Origin: Diploptera punctata | Lineage: Eukaryota > Arthropoda > Insecta > Blattodea > Blaberidae | Assembly: GCA_030220185.1 (NCBI GenBank) | Contig: JASPKZ010000423.1 | Location: 496,001 to 560,000 of the forward strand | Direction: 5' to 3' | Length of the DNA: 64,000 bases | Part shown: positions 19,750-30,812 of the stretch, piece by piece | How positions within the stretch are numbered: position 1 is the stretch's first letter | Layout: each line of letters opens with the position of its first letter | Position numbers and translations under genes: made by a program | Notes under the pieces: model-generated | What the model saw: the letters and a program-made list of their open reading frames with translations, nothing else | What the model was told of the DNA's origin: nothing | Database searches by the model: none

Positions 19750-20400
19750 CAATTCTACTTAGCAGAAATATCAACGTAAGCAATAATGGCAATAAATGAT
19801 ATACGCAATATACAAGCTCTAAGCCTGGAATCAGCGATGAAACTATTCAATGCAAAGATCCTTCCAATAATAACTTACGGGATGGAAATCATATGGCCAC
19901 ATCTTACAGAAGGTAATCTGAACACACTGGAAAAAGTGAAAGCTACATACATAAAAAGGGCAATAGGAGTATCAAAAACGACAAGAGGCCGTCTAGTGTA
20001 CCTACTGGCAAGGAGACTTTCCTTATCGAGGACTTGAAAACATCATACCTACTACCAACCACAGAACCCTATAGCATGCGCTACAAAACTACGCAGAAAA
20101 AGAGAGGAAGTATGGCCGGAATTCTTCAGCATCGGAGCGATGATAGATAGGAACTGGACAGAAGCAAATTTCCAGATACGACACGTCATCACAAGATTAA
20201 GCGTGCATGGATTCCACCACCTAATGTGTAGAGATAAAACATTCCATGACCCGAAGATGTCATGCATATGCGAAGTGTGTGAACAGAAATGCGAAAGATA
20301 TCACATCGAAACATGTACACAAAGAACAAAAACAATTTGTGATTACGCAAGACCAAGTTAGTGTTAGTGATTTTTAGCTGTGTTATCACCTTTGCACATT
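19750..20400 (+). pseudogene. LINE-R ORF2 C-terminus with zinc-knuckle-like end
   Basis: It reads LSLESAMKLFNAKILPIITY, GMEIIWPHLTEGNLNTLEKV, KATYIKRAIGVSKTTRGRLV, and after a frameshift near 20030 EVWPEFFSIGAMIDRNWTEA, then CICEVCEQKCERYHIETC. The last block is the Cys/His cluster found at the end of several LINE ORF2 proteins. The RT domain proper is absent (5' truncated). Confidence 0.8.
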
Positions 20401-20445
20401 TGTGCGCAATCCATTTATATATATATTACAATTCTTCTCCTCCAG

Positions 20446-20680
20446 TCATTTTCTGAATGATAAGTAGGTCTTTTCATATCTTGATTTAGATTTCTCTGGT
20501 ATTAAAGAACCACACACAACTTCCCACGCTTTTTCAATTTCGCCATTTTGATTACCATCATTCATACTTGCCGCCATTTTATAACTGGTGTCACGGCCTT
20601 CTGTAGTCTCAACTAAATTATTTTCGGCATTTACCGTATATACTGCTAACGTCATTTAGTTGTTTATGATGAACGCAAGT
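20446..20680 (-). pseudogene. Possible tyrosine-recombinase (Crypton-like) ORF start
   Basis: A 69-codon minus-strand ORF reads DTSYKMAASMNDGNQNGEIE then KAWEVVCGSLIPEKSKSRYE, then KTYLSFRKWL-like with a stop. The pattern PEKSxxRYExTYxxFxxW resembles the N-terminal SAM-like segment of tyrosine recombinases in animal Crypton-type elements. No catalytic region follows. The family call is from memory of that pattern only. Confidence 0.4.
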
Positions 20681-21171
20681 ATTTCCAACAAATATGCTAT
20701 TATCTTACTATTATTTATGATTATGGAAACACCAACGTGCAAAAATAATGTACAACACACGTTTGTGAAGTGTTTTACAGAATATCGGAAATTAATCATT
20801 TCCTAGCTTCAGTAAAAACCACTTTCCAACCTCGTATTGTAATATGCTATTGAAATGCATGAGCACATCTTATCGTATGATTTCTAAATTAGGATCTTAG
20901 ATAGGTTTATGCAGGGAGATCATTTGAAAATGTGTCTATCAGTCCCGGTGGTATATCATAAAGTAAACACGTGATCGAGAGAAATCTCAACCTGCACCTC
21001 TACAACGAACATATTCCTCGTCCTTCCTTGTTTCAGCTACCTGAGTCTCGAACTTCCTCCCATCTAATATCAAGAACTGCTCGAATCAAGAACAGTTTTA
21101 AAAAAAAGCACACTACAAATTTCTTTAGATAATATACATAATCATGTTCTAGGTATATTTTTATTATATGA
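20681..21171. other. Unassigned spacer
   Basis: No feature recognised. Confidence 0.45.
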
Positions 21172-21462
21172 CCAGCCTCAGGGGCTAGCGGTCAGCGTTC
21201 CTGACCATTGTTCATGTGGTCCCAGGTCCCGGTCAAACCATAGGAATTATTCCTTAAAAGGAACTATTCCTGTGGTTGTCCATGGTCTGGAAGTTAGATT
21301 AAGTTTAGGCTAAGGACTATACTGGCGCTTCATTATCATTTATCACCCATCATATCATCGGGGTAACGTAACTCCGCCTTCCAGGTGCCCCAACCTAAGA
21401 AATGAATTACAATTCCGCCAATGCCAGGGTAGAAAGCCAGAAATGTCATAAAAGACAACCAG
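21172..21462 (+). mobile_element. SINE-D
   Basis: Colinear with 12302-12600: head CAGCCTCAGGGGCTAGCGGT, TATTCCTGTGGTTGTCCATG, GTAACTCCGCCTTCCAGGTG. The B box is degraded. Confidence 0.85.
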
Positions 21463-21518
21463 GTGGCATAAAAAATATTAATCCTTTATATTTTGGACTT
21501 TCATTATCACGTCAATTA

Positions 21519-22075
21519 CACTGAGCAACAAAAAAGAAACTTTTTTTTTTGTCTCAGAAAGAAAAATATGTGATTCTGATAATATTTTGTCTCCTGAATT
21601 CAAATGTGATATCGGTTTTCCTCCATCACGGAAGGTTTCCGAGAGACAGGTTTTTATAATTTCAAAACACTTTAATATTTTCTACATTCGTAACTGCACA
21701 ATATTCGAACATTCGGACTCACGTAGAGAGTAAGAAATAACGATTTTCTGCTATATTTCGCCTGTGGAGCATCCCTCTTGATAGTCCAACAATAATCGGC
21801 CATCATATTAGGATCCCATTTGCCTTGATATCTCTTTTCCATAGCTGAAATATCCTGATGAAAGTGTTCCCCGTGCTCATCGCTCACTGCGCCAAGATTT
21901 TCCGGGAATAAATCTAGGTTTATTATAAAATAATTATTTAAACCCATTAATTGTAACTGAAATAAAAAAACTGAGGGTGATGGAGAAATTCTAAATACAT
22001 ATTTGAAAACACGATATAAAACTGCATTAGGTACAATTATTGGTACTCATGAGACAAAAATCATGTTGACCAGTG
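21519..22075 (-). mobile_element. CACTG-ended DNA element with TTA TSD
   Basis: The ends are CACTGAGCAACA (21519) and TGTTGACCAGTG inverted as CACTGGTCAACA (to 22075). TTA lies at 21516-21518 and again at 22076-22078. CACTR termini with a 3-bp TSD suggest the CMC (CACTA) superfamily. A second copy of the same element, reversed, is at 35164-35708 with its own TSD. At about 550 bp it cannot encode a whole transposase. Confidence 0.85.
21672..21947 (-). CDS. Conserved ORF inside the CACTG element, function unknown
   Basis: 91 codons: LDLFPENLGAVSDEHGEHFH, QDISAMEKRYQGKWDPNMMA, DYCWTIKRDAPQAKYSRKS. The 35-kb copy keeps the same residues almost unchanged (VSDEHGKHFHQEISAMEKRY). I know SDEHGERFHQDI-type segments as recurring in arthropod predicted proteins but cannot name a function. 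It is probably the C-terminal part of the parent transposon's protein, left in an internally deleted copy. Confidence 0.6.
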   Translation of the reverse strand: MGLNNYFIINLDLFPENLGAVSDEHGEHFHQDISAMEKRYQGKWDPNMMADYCWTIKRDAPQAKYSRKSLFLTLYVSPNVRILCSYECRKY

Positions 22076-22104
22076 TTATTTAAACAAGTTATAGGTTATT
22101 ATTA

Positions 22105-22440
22105 GGCGGCTCCGTGGCGCAAGTGGTTAGATGCTCTTCTCTCACCGCTGAAGTCCCGAGACGGAGTCTCGGTCACTCCATGTGGGTTTCATGCTGGACA
22201 AAACGGAGCTTGGGCAGGTTTTCTTCGGGGTTTTCTCACGTTTTTTCTGTCACATGTCATTCCACCATTTTCCCATATTCATCTCATCCATTTCGTTTCA
22301 TTTCGCTCATCTGCCCCCCCCCGTGGTGGTGCGTCAGGCGTGGTCGGCCGGCACCCTTCTCATTCACAGACTTCCATATAGGGGGCTTAATCAAATCTCA
22401 TGCCTCTACCCAACTCTGAGTTGGACACGAATTCAGGATA
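22105..22440 (+). mobile_element. SINE-B
   Basis: Head GGCTCCGTGGCGCAAGTGGT, then a body with CCATGTGGGTTTCATGCTGG, GCGTGGTCGGCCGGCACCC and GAGTTGGACACGAA. It matches 52606-52936. AAGTTATA occurs on both sides and is a possible TSD. Confidence 0.85.
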
Positions 22441-22473
22441 TTTTATTATTATCATAAGTTATAATAATAATTA

Positions 22474-22474
<1 letters not shown>

Positions 22475-22530
<56 letters not shown>

Positions 22531-22550
22531 GTAATAATAATAATAATAAT
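22475..22550. repeat. (AAT)n microsatellite
   Basis: A trinucleotide run, slightly interrupted. Confidence 0.9.
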
Positions 22551-22952
22551 ATTCTAAATAGAACGGCGTAATAGCCCAATGATAGGACTTAGCCTCTCCT
22601 TTGTAAGTAGTTACTAGACCAAGTGAATTTATTTACCCTTATTCCCCTAAAGATGTCATGAATGGTATGCGGTTAACACAACGAACCAATGATACATATA
22701 TTAGTCAACTAAGATATTACTAGGATGAAGAAGGTCGATAAATTTTGCTTAGAGGCCTCTTTATCCGGATGTATGGTTCTTTTATGAGCCTGAAAATATT
22801 CAGACTCGGGGCTCACGGCTTCAAGTCCCTCCCGAAGGACTTGCTACATATAATTATCTATCCTAAAAAAATTCATTGATTCCAGACAGTTTAGAAACCG
22901 GACCGGCGGAATCGGAGGAATGAAACATAGCAACTAGTCTACTGCGACCAAC
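22551..22952. other. Unassigned, possible SINE remains
   Basis: GGGGCTCACGGCTTCAAGTC near 22817 is B-box-like and the flanks recall the 45.7-kb SINE tail, but no full match was established. Confidence 0.35.

Positions 22953-23001
<49 letters not shown>
22953..23001. repeat. (TTA)n microsatellite at LINE-W 3' end
   Basis: It abuts the antisense LINE-W 3' end. Confidence 0.9.
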
Positions 23002-23003
<2 letters not shown>

Positions 23004-23757
23004 TTACTTACTACTTACATACTCACTGCACTATCGAACCCGTAAGTTCATGACCGCAGAGACATAAGCTCTCCATATATCCCTATCCTGAGCCAATGTT
23101 TTCCAACCATCATCTGTATAATCTACTTCCCTCAAATCATAGTTAATGTTATTCTCCCACCTCATTCTTGGTGTACCAACTGGGCGTTTTCCCTCTGGCT
23201 TTCCTACAAGAAGCATCCATGCAAGTCTTTCATCCCCCATACGTGCAACATGTCCTGCCCATCGCAGTCTACGAGACTTAACTGTTCTTATTATATCTGG
23301 CTTCCTATAAAGACCATGTAGTTCATTGTTATGTAGTCTTCTCCATTCACCTGTCTGTTCATCTCTCTTTGGTCCAAAAATGTTCCTAAGTACTTTATTC
23401 TCAAATACTCGTAATCTTCTTTCCTCCCTTAAAGAAAGAGTCCATGTTTCACACCCATATAATATAACTGGTAGAATAATAGTTTTATATATTTTCATTT
23501 TAACATTTTTTGAAAGGAGTTGGGACATCAAGAGTCTCTGCAATGCATAATAGCACGGATTTTAGAATTGAGCCTATGTTTAATTTCTTTGTGCATCTCA
23601 TTCCTATTTGTGATTATTGTTCCTAGGTATTTGAATTCAGCCACTTCCTCAAAACTTCCCTCATTTGTCATTAGCTGTTCATTTCCATTATATAATGTAT
23701 TTCTACGTGTGACCATATATTTAGTTTTATTGATATTTACTTCCAGTCCTAATTTCT
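23002..23757 (-). pseudogene. LINE-W C-terminal region, best copy
   Basis: The minus strand first has 62 codons (MTNEGSFEEVAEFKYLGTII) and, after a one-step frame change near 23535, a 170-codon ORF: SQLLSKNVKMKIYKTIILPV, ILYGCETWTLSLREERRLRV, RRLRWAGHVARMGDERLAWM, LLVGKPEGKRPVGTPRMRW, REVDYTDDGWKTLAQDRDIW, ending VSAVMNLRVR. This is the post-RT part of an endonuclease/RT-type LINE, with the YG.E.W, RRLRWAGHV and GxPRxRW landmarks. RT motif C is not included. The clade (RTE- or Jockey-like) cannot be settled from this part. Confidence 0.88.
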
Positions 23758-23771
23758 TAGTGTTACTCTTA

Positions 23772-24195
23772 TTATTATTTATTTACAGATTTTTAATGCC
23801 TAAAGTTTTATTTTCCTTATCCACTCGTCTCTATCCATCCACTCCATGTCCTCCAGTCTCATTCCAGTCCTTATTTATAGCTTCGACGATTTTAGAAGTT
23901 TTTCTTTTCTTCTTCCAGGTGGACTTCATTACAATGCTTTTCTGGGTAACTTTTCTTCTTGCAATCATCTTACATGCTCATACCAATTAAATTGCTTATA
24001 GCTTATATAATCTACTATTGAATATATATTATTCATTTTTTCTCGTATGACAATTTTTTTCTTCTTTTTCTTTCTAATTTTGAACATCTTGCTTGCTCTC
24101 GTCAATATATCAATTTCCATCGATATAAGTATTGGTTCTAAGTTTTTGTTGAATTTCCAAATTTCGGTTCCATATATGACAGTACTTCTCACTAT
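23772..24195 (-). pseudogene. LINE-V C-terminal fragment
   Basis: The minus strand reads STVIYGTEIWKFNKNLEPIL, SMEIDILTRASKMFKIRKKK, MNNIYSIVDYISYKQFNWYE, HVR, the same order as the copies at 25145 and 40640. Stops follow. Confidence 0.78.
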
Positions 24196-24198
24196 TGA

Positions 24199-24300
24199 AT
24201 AAGAATAATAATAATAATAAATACAATAACAATACTGATAATAATAACAATAATAATAATTATTACAATTACTATTATTATTATTATTATTATTATTATA
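24199..24300. repeat. AAT/ATT microsatellite block
   Basis: An AAT run that switches to ATT, i.e. an imperfect palindromic microsatellite. Confidence 0.85.
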
Positions 24301-24600
24301 TGGACTACCGCTATGGTCTCGGACTAACGTCGCTGCCTCGTACGCAGGTAATAACTTAAGTATATAAATGGTTCGTTTTCACTTGCAGTCCAAAACATTT
24401 AAATAAGCTGCCATATGAAATTGAGTTTCTCCATTTAGCAGGAACCCGGGGTTATCACTTTCTGGACTTCCAAGGAGAACCGAAAGGATTTGCTCACCGT
24501 TAGTCATTAACTTGGCTAGCCGCAGGGCATTTCAACCCAGATACTACTACAGTTTCTCCAATTTCAGGTTTTAAGAAAGTGAATACCTATTCCGTAAAGC
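24301..24600 (+). mobile_element. SINE-G, probable tRNA-derived SINE
   Basis: Head-like GACTACCGCTATGGTCTCGG and a body with ATTGAGTTTCTCCATTTAGC, GGCTAGCCGCAGGGCATTTC. Similar flanking sequence occurs near 17720 and 28240. Borders are uncertain. Confidence 0.45.
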
Positions 24601-24779
24601 AGGAAAATAGTACCATAAATCTGCCTGCTAAGAAATTCACTTAGTAGGGCCTTTAGAGTATTTCTGTGTGACCCACTGTTTTAGATGACTATTTATGTCA
24701 TAGACTGATCATTTTGCCTCTTCTTGTTGATAAAATCGACTCTTCCTGTTCGTAATGAGAGATATATCCGCAAATATCT

Positions 24780-25145
24780 GACAAGGATATCAATTCTGGA
24801 ACAATGTGTAACTCAATAGTACCACAGGTACATTAAAACGACAACTGTTCTTTCCAAGTATTTATGACAATAAAATACAACCACGTTGTTCCAAATTTCA
24901 TATTAACACAATTCCTCACTGGGCACAGAAAATTTGGCAAATATCTATAGAGATTCAATATCATAGAAAATGCAAGTTTTAATTGTGGAATTAGCAATCA
25001 AAGCGCAGTAGAACATATATTTGATTGTCCATTGTTCTGAGATGAAAGATTTGAAATTATATGTCTTCTAAATAACATCGCCTGTTTAAATAAACCAGGA
25101 ATTACAGAAGTGATTATGACAGAAAAGAAGTACAGACTTTTTAAT
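24780..25145 (+). pseudogene. LINE-Q C-terminal fragment
   Basis: Matches the 38-kb copy: ASFNCGISNQSAVEHIFDCP-like around 24970-25035 and NNIACLNKPGITEVIMTEKK. It holds the CxCG...H...C knuckle in decayed form. Confidence 0.75.
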
Positions 25146-25570
25146 GTTTTATAAATAAAATTATATGGAGCTGATGTGTGGGCTTTAAATGCACAAATGA
25201 AAAAAAAAATTACTCGCCACTGAAATGGACTACTGGAGACGTGCTGCAAGAATATCCAGGAAGGATAAAATCAGAAATTCATATATAAAAGAAAACATGC
25301 AGGTACAATATTCAATATTAGATTTTATAAAGAAGAAACAATTAAATTGGTACGGACACATTAGAAGGGTGGAAGAAGGAAGACTGCCTAAGATAATCAT
25401 GGATTTGGAACCACAGGGAAGGAAAAAGTAGGGTAAACCAAATATTACATGGATTCAGGGAATCAATGTAACTAAGAGAGAATGGGAAATAGAAGAAGAA
25501 TATGGATGAACAGACAAGAATGGAAAAATTTGTTGAAACAAATGTGTAGTTAACTGTGAACATGGGTACC
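25146..25570 (+). pseudogene. LINE-V C-terminal fragment
   Basis: Reads MDYWRRAARISRKDKIRNSY, KENMQVQYSILDFIKKKQLN, WYGHIRRVEEGRLPKIIMDL, then a GKPNITWIQGI equivalent and EWKNLLKQMCS. The frame breaks at 25429. The 3' tail is AAT-rich. Confidence 0.8.
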
Positions 25571-26907
25571 GGAAAAATGTATATTCATTGTAAAAGCCGG
25601 AATAATAAAAATAAATAAAATTAATAAAAAACTTTAATTTTAGATAAAAAAATTATATAACGACACAAATTTGACAAAATATAACCCTAATCTACCTTAG
25701 GCGAAATAGGGTTTGTACGTTGTGGATAATAAAAAAAAAAGGATATCGATTCAACAATGTACTATGATATTGTACAGCAAGTAATGCCAAATAAAACAAC
25801 TTAAAAATTACCAGAAAAAAGAAAGGTTAGTTCTGTTGCTGTAAAAATATAAAATGTTGTATAATTAATCTACTTTACTGCTAATAGTAATTTCTTATAC
25901 AATCATCTTTTATTGACTTTTCCAAGCCCAAAGAGATTTAACAGTAAAGATATGCTATTTATAACTATACAGCCGGCTTAGAAATCGCCCGGAAGTAAGA
26001 TCGGAATACATAACCTCACATTTGTTAAATATTAAACATTATAATTATTTTTAGCTTCTGAAGTTGTATTATTCGCTAAATAATCACTCAAAATGTAACG
26101 CGGGATTGCATTTTTCATTAGACACATTTACTCCCGAGATCGTCGCTCGTGATTTTTTTTTCAGAAAACACAACCTCTTGTTAGATTACTGTTGATAATA
26201 GGTATATAAATTATATATTTATCAAACTAAAAATAAACAAGTAAATACCTTTTTAGAAAATGGATAGAATCTCTCCAGTTTACTGTACTATCACAATATA
26301 TTTTTTACTATTGGTTTTACTGGAATTTATTTCATATATTTTACTTATTTTTAAAATTGAATGATTTTAATTGCTTCTACTCATTCCCGTATGAATTTAA
26401 TTTAGTTAATTGAAAGAAAGTAAAATATGTAATTAAAAATAATCCATTTGGTTTTTATTGAATACAGCTATCGTTTTAAAATATAAAAATAATATGGGAA
26501 CTGTGGATATTGGAATTCTGCTTGTGGTTTCAGAGCTTTATTTTATTTTTTGGATGAATAGAGATGTCGAAACAAACGTACAGAGTACAATGGGAACTTG
26601 AAATAGAATAGCACAATATTTGATGAGTGAAAAATCCAGTACCTGCCAATGATCACTGTAAAAAAGCTTTCCATAGAAATTACATTGCCTTAACCATAAA
26701 TTTCTAATGTGAATTCCAGAAATATGCTGTGTTGAACAATAACAATTTTGTTATTTTTATTATAATGCAACATTTTATAAATCAGAAAGAAAACATTGAA
26801 TAGAAATAAACAAACATACTAAAATTTTACGCAATTGAAATGCTATAAGCGATTGGCATTTTCAATTGGTTTTCTGAAAGAAAATTGAGCTTCAGGCACC
26901 CTATACA
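25571..26907. other. Long unassigned AT-rich stretch
   Basis: About 1.3 kb without recognisable ORF, SINE head or terminal repeat. GATCGTCGCTCG near 26140 is the only GC-rich spot. Confidence 0.5.
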
Positions 26908-27610
26908 AAACAACTAACTCACTATCGAACCCATAGGTTCATGGTCGCGCGGACATAAGCTCTCCATACACCCCTACCCTGATGTTTTCCTACCGTTACT
27001 TGAATACTTTACCTATTTCAGCTCAATTCAATTCAAATTATATAGTACCAAATAGAATGCAGAAGATGAAACACGGGTTTGAAAGGCCTTCATTGTTTTA
27101 ACCACTTGACGAAGTTTTTTTAAACAGAAGTTTATTTAGCCGAGGACGACTGATATATCAGGTACCTATTTTAACATTATACTCTTTCACCGTGTTTAAC
27201 GTTATTCTCCAATCTCAATCTTGGCCTACTTACTTGGGCGCATTCCCTCTGGTTTTCCTACAAGGTTCCATGTTCCTCTTTCATTCCCTATTCATACCAA
27301 ATGTCCTGTCATTGCCATAACGAGACATAACTGTTCTTTTTATCGTATCTGGTTTCCCATAAAGGTCATGTAGTTCACTGTTACGTAGTTTTCGCCATTC
27401 GTCTATCTGTTCGTCTCTCTTTGGTCCAAAATTTTTCTAAAGAAATGTATTCTCAAATACTACTAATATTTTCTCCTCCCTTAAAGTATGAGTATATATT
27501 ACGCATTCATATAACTGAAAAAATAACAGTTTTTATAGGCTTATTTCCAGTCTAATCTTTTTTTACAGAAGTTGCGTTGACAAGCGTCCTTGTAATGCAT
27601 AACTTTTATA
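26908..27610 (-). mobile_element. LINE-W copy with a ~170-bp unidentified insert
   Basis: Antisense LINE-W from CTCACTATCGAACCCATAGG to TTGACAAGCGTCCTTGTAAT. Between about 27016 and 27185 the LINE sequence is replaced by unrelated DNA (AGAATGCAGAAGATGAAACA and so on), then resumes at GTTATTCTCC. Confidence 0.75.
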
Positions 27611-28475
27611 ATTGGTTAATGATTTAAGTATGTTAAAATTTTACTTAAAATATTTCTTTTTTTTTATTTGGGCTGATTTCACTAACAATTTATATTTCGA
27701 GTACGAAGTACAATTCTCAATGCTATATTTTGAAACTAATTTTGCTGTTGTATTTTGTATTTGTTGATACTATTTTTTTTCAAAAAAGACGTTTGATAAC
27801 TCCATTGGCTTAGTTTTATTTTTTTTCCCATGTCATTTTTTTATGTAAGAAATTAATTTACCTAAATGACTAAATTTAACAACGTGTTCAATGATTTTTT
27901 TCTAATTGTATTTTAACTATATTCTATACGCTGTTTAATTACATATTTCTTTTGTCTGAACTGGTGGACTAGTGGTTATCAAACCCGACCAGGCTTGAAC
28001 TAAAGTTATGGATCCCGTGTCATCGTATTGCGAACACGAAAAAGAACCTTGAAACTAAAAAAAAGTCTCTGAACAAATTTGCCGAAATCCGACTGTTAGA
28101 ACGGAGGGTTTACTTCAAATCATACATTTAAAACCTGATCTAGCGGCCACCAAGTTTGCTTTCTCGCAACGAAACTGAGTATGTAGGATTTGATTAACAA
28201 CAGAAAGACATACGCGGTAATTCGACCAACAAACTCGTACAGTAAAGTCGACTTGCTAAGGAATTCACTTCGTCTTTGCAGTTCCTGCATGATATACTTT
28301 TTCATTCTTATTTCAGTTTGTATAAATAATTTTGGTTAATAAGTACTGTATGAATATTATTTGTCAGTCATTAAGATAAGACATAAGTCACTGTTCAAGT
28401 ATGTCTAGGTAGTTCTATAGGCTCAAAATGTTTCGTCCTTTTCACGACCAGATTTAAAATACGGCATTAATAATC
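27611..28475. other. Spacer with a tRNA-like head
   Basis: T-rich. At 27961-28050 GTGGACTAGTGGTTATCAAA resembles a SINE-H head. 28100-28320 shares short blocks with the 17.7-kb and 56.0-kb regions. No gene. Confidence 0.4.
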
Positions 28476-28748
28476 TTGAATCGCTCTGGTCTCAAGGTAG
28501 CGTACTGCCTTCTCACTCAGCAGGCCCGGGTTCGATTCCCGGGTGAGGTTTTCTTCGGGGCTTTTCCTCACCTGCAAGACAAATGCCCGGAAGCTTTGAG
28601 GCCCAAAATGGTCCCCGAACATCATCTGGCCATCATCGTATTGTGTGGAAAGAAATGGGAAGCTACCACACGTATAAATCGCTAGTAAAACTGCAAAGCA
28701 TAGCATGAAAATGCTATGATTGCAGTGAAAGACCTGTCCTAGGGTAGA
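28476..28748 (+). mobile_element. SINE-C
   Basis: Head CTCTGGTCTCAAGGTAGCGT, B box GGGTTCGATTCCCGGG, body CCTCACCTGCAAGACAAATG, end AGCATGAAAATGCTATGATT. The terminal AGCAT..ATGCT hairpin is present in all copies. Confidence 0.9.
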
Positions 28749-28781
28749 ACACTATAGAATAGAATAATATTGTCGGCCACG

Positions 28782-28990
28782 GCGAACTAGTGGTTATGTT
28801 CCTGTCCTTTAGTCCCAAGGGTTCGATGGATTATTTGAATGGAAAAATCCAACGGACAAGTGCTCCGGGAGGGATTTTATTGCCGCGAGTCCCCAGTTTA
28901 AAAATTTCCAGGCTCGTGAAGTAACTGTAATCCTGAATAAAAATGTCATTGTGCAAAATCTAACAGATCTTTGTATATCCAAGTGATACC
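28782..28990 (+). mobile_element. SINE-H, tRNA-derived
   Basis: Head GGCCACGGCGAACTAGTGGT and B-box-like AAGGGTTCGATGG. The body starts GAAAAATCCAACGGACAAGT. Only one full copy is seen; heads at 3190-3275 (minus) and 27961 look related. Confidence 0.6.
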
Positions 28991-29094
28991 ATAGTTACCT
29001 ACTAAAATTTCATTGAGGCGATGTGCTCACCACATGTTACTCGTTGACATCTGTAGGTAAAAATGCGTAACTAAATTAGCTTGGTTAAGAAACT

Positions 29095-29126
29095 CCCGCA
29101 TGGGAATCATTGTGTCCCCATGCGGG
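29095..29126. repeat. Perfect 10-bp stem hairpin
   Basis: CCCGCATGGG and CCCATGCGGG are separated by 12 bases. No U-tract follows, so there is no terminator claim. Confidence 0.7.
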
Positions 29127-29254
29127 ACGTATGTGGTAACCTATATACATAGATAAAAATATCTTAGCTGTTATGTAGTGTAAATTAAACAACAACATAA
29201 CGACTCATTACTTTGTCTAAAGTCCTATGTTAAATTTAATGTATATTTTGCACT

Positions 29255-29385
29255 CTTCTTCTTCCTCTTCTGCTTCATGAAATTAGGCCTTTTGACCTGT
29301 TTTCACATCAAGTGGGATTTAATGAATCCTCCCATCTAGTAAATGGGCGTCCAACATTTCTATGTCCTATTGGTTTGTACTTTAG
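29255..29385 (-). pseudogene. LINE-T 3' end
   Basis: The minus strand reads YKPIGHRNVGRPFTRWEDSL, then CENRSKGLIS and a (GAA)n-type tail. It matches 38700-38800. Confidence 0.7.
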
Positions 29386-29402
29386 TAGTAGTAGTAGTAG
29401 GA
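29386..29402. repeat. (TAG)n run at LINE-S end
   Basis: Short trinucleotide run. Confidence 0.8.
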
Positions 29403-29548
29403 CTTTATTAGACAAAAAGTAAGATATTTACAATATTATTTACAAATATGGGTCGCACGGGCAGTAAGCCGTACGTGCTGTTGACAGTCCGTTACAATAA
29501 AGTAATAATTGGTACTAGTGTAAAGAAAAATAAACAAAAACAGCAATA

Positions 29549-29782
29549 ACATTACAATTACATAAAGAAAACACAATAAAAATATTACAATTAAATAATA
29601 ACACAATAGCATTATACACTAAAAACATTAACATTACAATTACATAAAGAAAACAATAATATTACAATTAAGTAATAACACAATAGCATTATACACTAAA
29701 AAAACGTTAACATTACAATTACATAAAGAAAACACATTAATATTTCAATTAAATAATAACACAACAGCATTATACACTAATT
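29549..29782. repeat. Minisatellite, ~77-bp unit, three copies
   Basis: A unit containing AACATTACAATTACATAAAG and CAATAGCATTATACACTAA is repeated three times with small differences, within the LINE-S 3' UTR. Confidence 0.88.
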
Positions 29783-29835
29783 AATTTATATATAATTGTT
29801 AATAATTAATGGTATTGCATTTTGATAACATATAT

Positions 29836-30708
29836 TTATTCATGAATGAGTGTTGTCTTTATTTTTCGCGTTTTGTCCAGACATTTACCGAGGTTTATCC
29901 AATTTTCTGGATTTACCAATAACTCGTGGCATGCCAATCTTTCCCGATTTGAATTTAGAAATCTTTCCGGTAATAACTGACGTCTCCAATATTCTAAATC
30001 ATTACATTTTCCTAATATATGTATCTCATCTTCAAAGTTCCCGCACATTGGACATATTCGCATATCGTGATCGTCGCTGATTTTTAGAAATTTCCATGCC
30101 CCTAGCCTAAACCAAGCAAGCCCTGATCTCTCCTTAAATCCTAGGTTGAGTATATACGATTCTTTTCCCCAGACGTGTTTTAGGTCTCTTTGTAAACACA
30201 GTTAGCGTTTTCCTGTACATTCGGCGAAGGTATCTTGTTGGTTTACATCTAAGTACCTCCTTCTTATTTTTCTCCACACGTTCTTGCGATTTTCAGTCCC
30301 TTTTTCCCATATCCAGCCCATCCCAATCTTTTGGAGTTCTCTCCTAACCTCGTCTGCCCAAAATTTAACATCTATGTTTTTAATTTGGTGGTCGTAACAA
30401 ATTGCTCTAAGCATTGTTTGTTCACCTTGGATTACTCGCAACCAGTATTTGAGTACACAAATTTTACAGTTAATGTCGTCCTGGAATGACCCGAATTCAT
30501 ATAAAATTCCACAGTTAGAAACGGCCTTACTAAGTCCTGTAATATACTTTAGAAAATGCGTATATACCTTATTTAGTATTTCCGTTCTTTGGAAACCCCA
30601 AATCTCACTACTATAGTGCATTACTGGCCTGACCATCGCTCCATACATTTTTTCTAATGTGCTGACTGGAATATCAGGCACTCGACCCAGAATACCGAGA
30701 CAGTACAC
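29836..30708 (-). pseudogene. LINE-S ORF2 C-terminus with CCHC-like cluster
   Basis: Two frames, 30202-30708 and 29836-30063. The first reads TLEKMYGAMVRPVMHYSSEI, WGFQRTEILNKVYTHFLKYI, then a W-rich stretch. The second has RICPMCGNFEDEIHILGKC, a CxxC-x8-H-x4-C cluster typical of LINE ORF2 ends. The frame change between them lies at 30060-30200. Confidence 0.85.
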
Positions 30709-30812
30709 TGTTAAGTTGTCCCCTCCCTTTAAATAATGCTATATCAATGTGTTTTTTTCCACTTTCCGTTCATTTTCAACGTCGTACCAAGATATTCAAA
30801 ATGTTTCACGTT
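30709..30812 (-). other. LINE-S, frame-disrupted joint
   Basis: Continuation of the LINE without an open frame, joining RT and C-terminus. Confidence 0.6.

Noticed and set aside
29386..29402. CRISPR-like array here or at other short repeats
   Set aside because: Repeats are contiguous micro- or minisatellites without spacers; the sequence is eukaryotic.
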